From the NCBI RefSeq assembly GCF_008807415.1, contig NZ_CP043626.1:6114501-6178500 (forward strand): DNA of 64,000 nt, given 5' to 3'. The notes under the pieces are model-generated. The model worked only from the letters and a program-made list of their open reading frames with translations. It made no database searches and had not been told where the DNA came from. This stretch comes from Pseudomonas denitrificans (nom. rej.) (lineage in GTDB: Bacteria > Pseudomonadota > Gammaproteobacteria > Pseudomonadales > Pseudomonadaceae). The position numbers and the translations under genes were made by a program. Every line of letters starts with the position of its first letter. Position 1 is the stretch's first letter. Positions 63,883 to 64,000 of this stretch are shown here, in pieces.

Positions 63883-63966
63883 ATGCACTATCCCTTTTTT
63901 ACGCCCGTGCCCCGCCAGAGTCCTTCGTTTCCCGTCGTACTTCCCCCGGAGGTCCGCCATGATTGA
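63883..63966 (+). CDS. Possible second upstream ORF (27 aa), overlapping the next start
   Basis: ATG 63883 follows GGGAGAA and opens a 27-codon ORF ending at TGA 63964-63966. The peptide (MHYPFFTPVPRQSPSFPVVL and seven more) has seven prolines. Its end overlaps the ATG at 63959 by eight bases, so its translation could couple to the next gene. No family is recognised. Confidence 0.35.
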   Translation: MHYPFFTPVPRQSPSFPVVLPPEVRHD

Positions 63967-64000
63967 GTTCCTGCCCGTCCCGCTGGAGTCCCGGCCCTAT
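63959..64000 (+). CDS. Start of an unidentified gene (partial, 14 codons)
   Basis: ATG 63959 with a strong CGGAGG (63948-63953) opens MIEFLPVPLESRPY and runs off the right edge. Fourteen residues are too few to identify. The upstream terminator and small proline-rich ORFs suggest it is under attenuation-type control, or that it is itself another leader peptide. Confidence 0.45.
   Translation, partial: MIEFLPVPLESRPY

Overview
The window is a high-GC chromosomal segment of a Pseudomonas. The protein families and their order (cobN-cobW-cobE-cobM, an epimerase pair next to OprG, the Zur-type ABC operon, nrdR-ribD-ribE-ribBA-ribH-nusB-thiL-pgpA, and proA-nadD-rsfS-rlmH-mrdA-rodA-mltB-rlpA-dacA-ybeD-lipB-lipA) follow the layout I know from Pseudomonas aeruginosa. 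Several junctions are rearranged, so a relative in the P. aeruginosa lineage (nitroreducens/citronellolis type) fits better than P. aeruginosa itself. That species guess is inference. About 55 genes are supported. I see no tRNA, rRNA, CRISPR array, insertion sequence or prophage.

Layout. 1-2806: edge of a Mg-chelatase-type ATPase gene; then, divergently, a DAHP synthase gene preceded by two small ORFs rich in aromatic codons and a Rho-independent terminator (a likely attenuator); then a DUF5993/DsbB-like pair. 2886-10886: cobalamin block. cobW-cobN run leftwards and cbtB-cbtA-cobE-cobM rightwards from a control region holding two back-to-back cobalamin riboswitches; a 113-bp inverted repeat lies downstream of each. 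10984-16622: small membrane ORF, MocR-type regulator, ccoG, cysI and its DUF934 partner. 16763-24508: two SDR-family epimerases, SirB2, oprG with an ANR-type promoter, a Zur-type operon (zrgA, ABC ATPase, permease, DUF3299) and a thioredoxin-TPR chaperone gene. 24721-35710: methyltransferase, lipoprotein, nrdR and the riboflavin cluster under an FMN riboswitch, followed by nusB, thiL, pgpA, a periplasmic binding protein, a retropepsin, ribA, a membrane protein and a BtuF-like protein. 35910-42475: oxidoreductase/monooxygenase/LysR group, DedA-PAP2 fusion, 3-methyladenine glycosylase, methyltransferase and an alpha/beta hydrolase. 42775-54036: the conserved cell-elongation, cell-wall and lipoate cluster. 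54215-60669: a chaperone-usher fimbrial cluster (pilin, chaperone, usher, tip adhesin, second pilin) that looks inserted beside lipA. 60731-64000: lytic transglycosylase, small secreted protein, an arfA gene with an internal hairpin, a YciI-family protein and, at the right edge, a proline-rich leader region ending in a terminator.

Three genes (cobN, the thioredoxin-TPR gene and the usher) are each interrupted by what looks like a single missing base; total lengths return to family norms if one base is restored. This suggests sequencing or assembly error, though real phase variation or decay is not excluded. Three families of short REP-like palindromes are scattered between genes.
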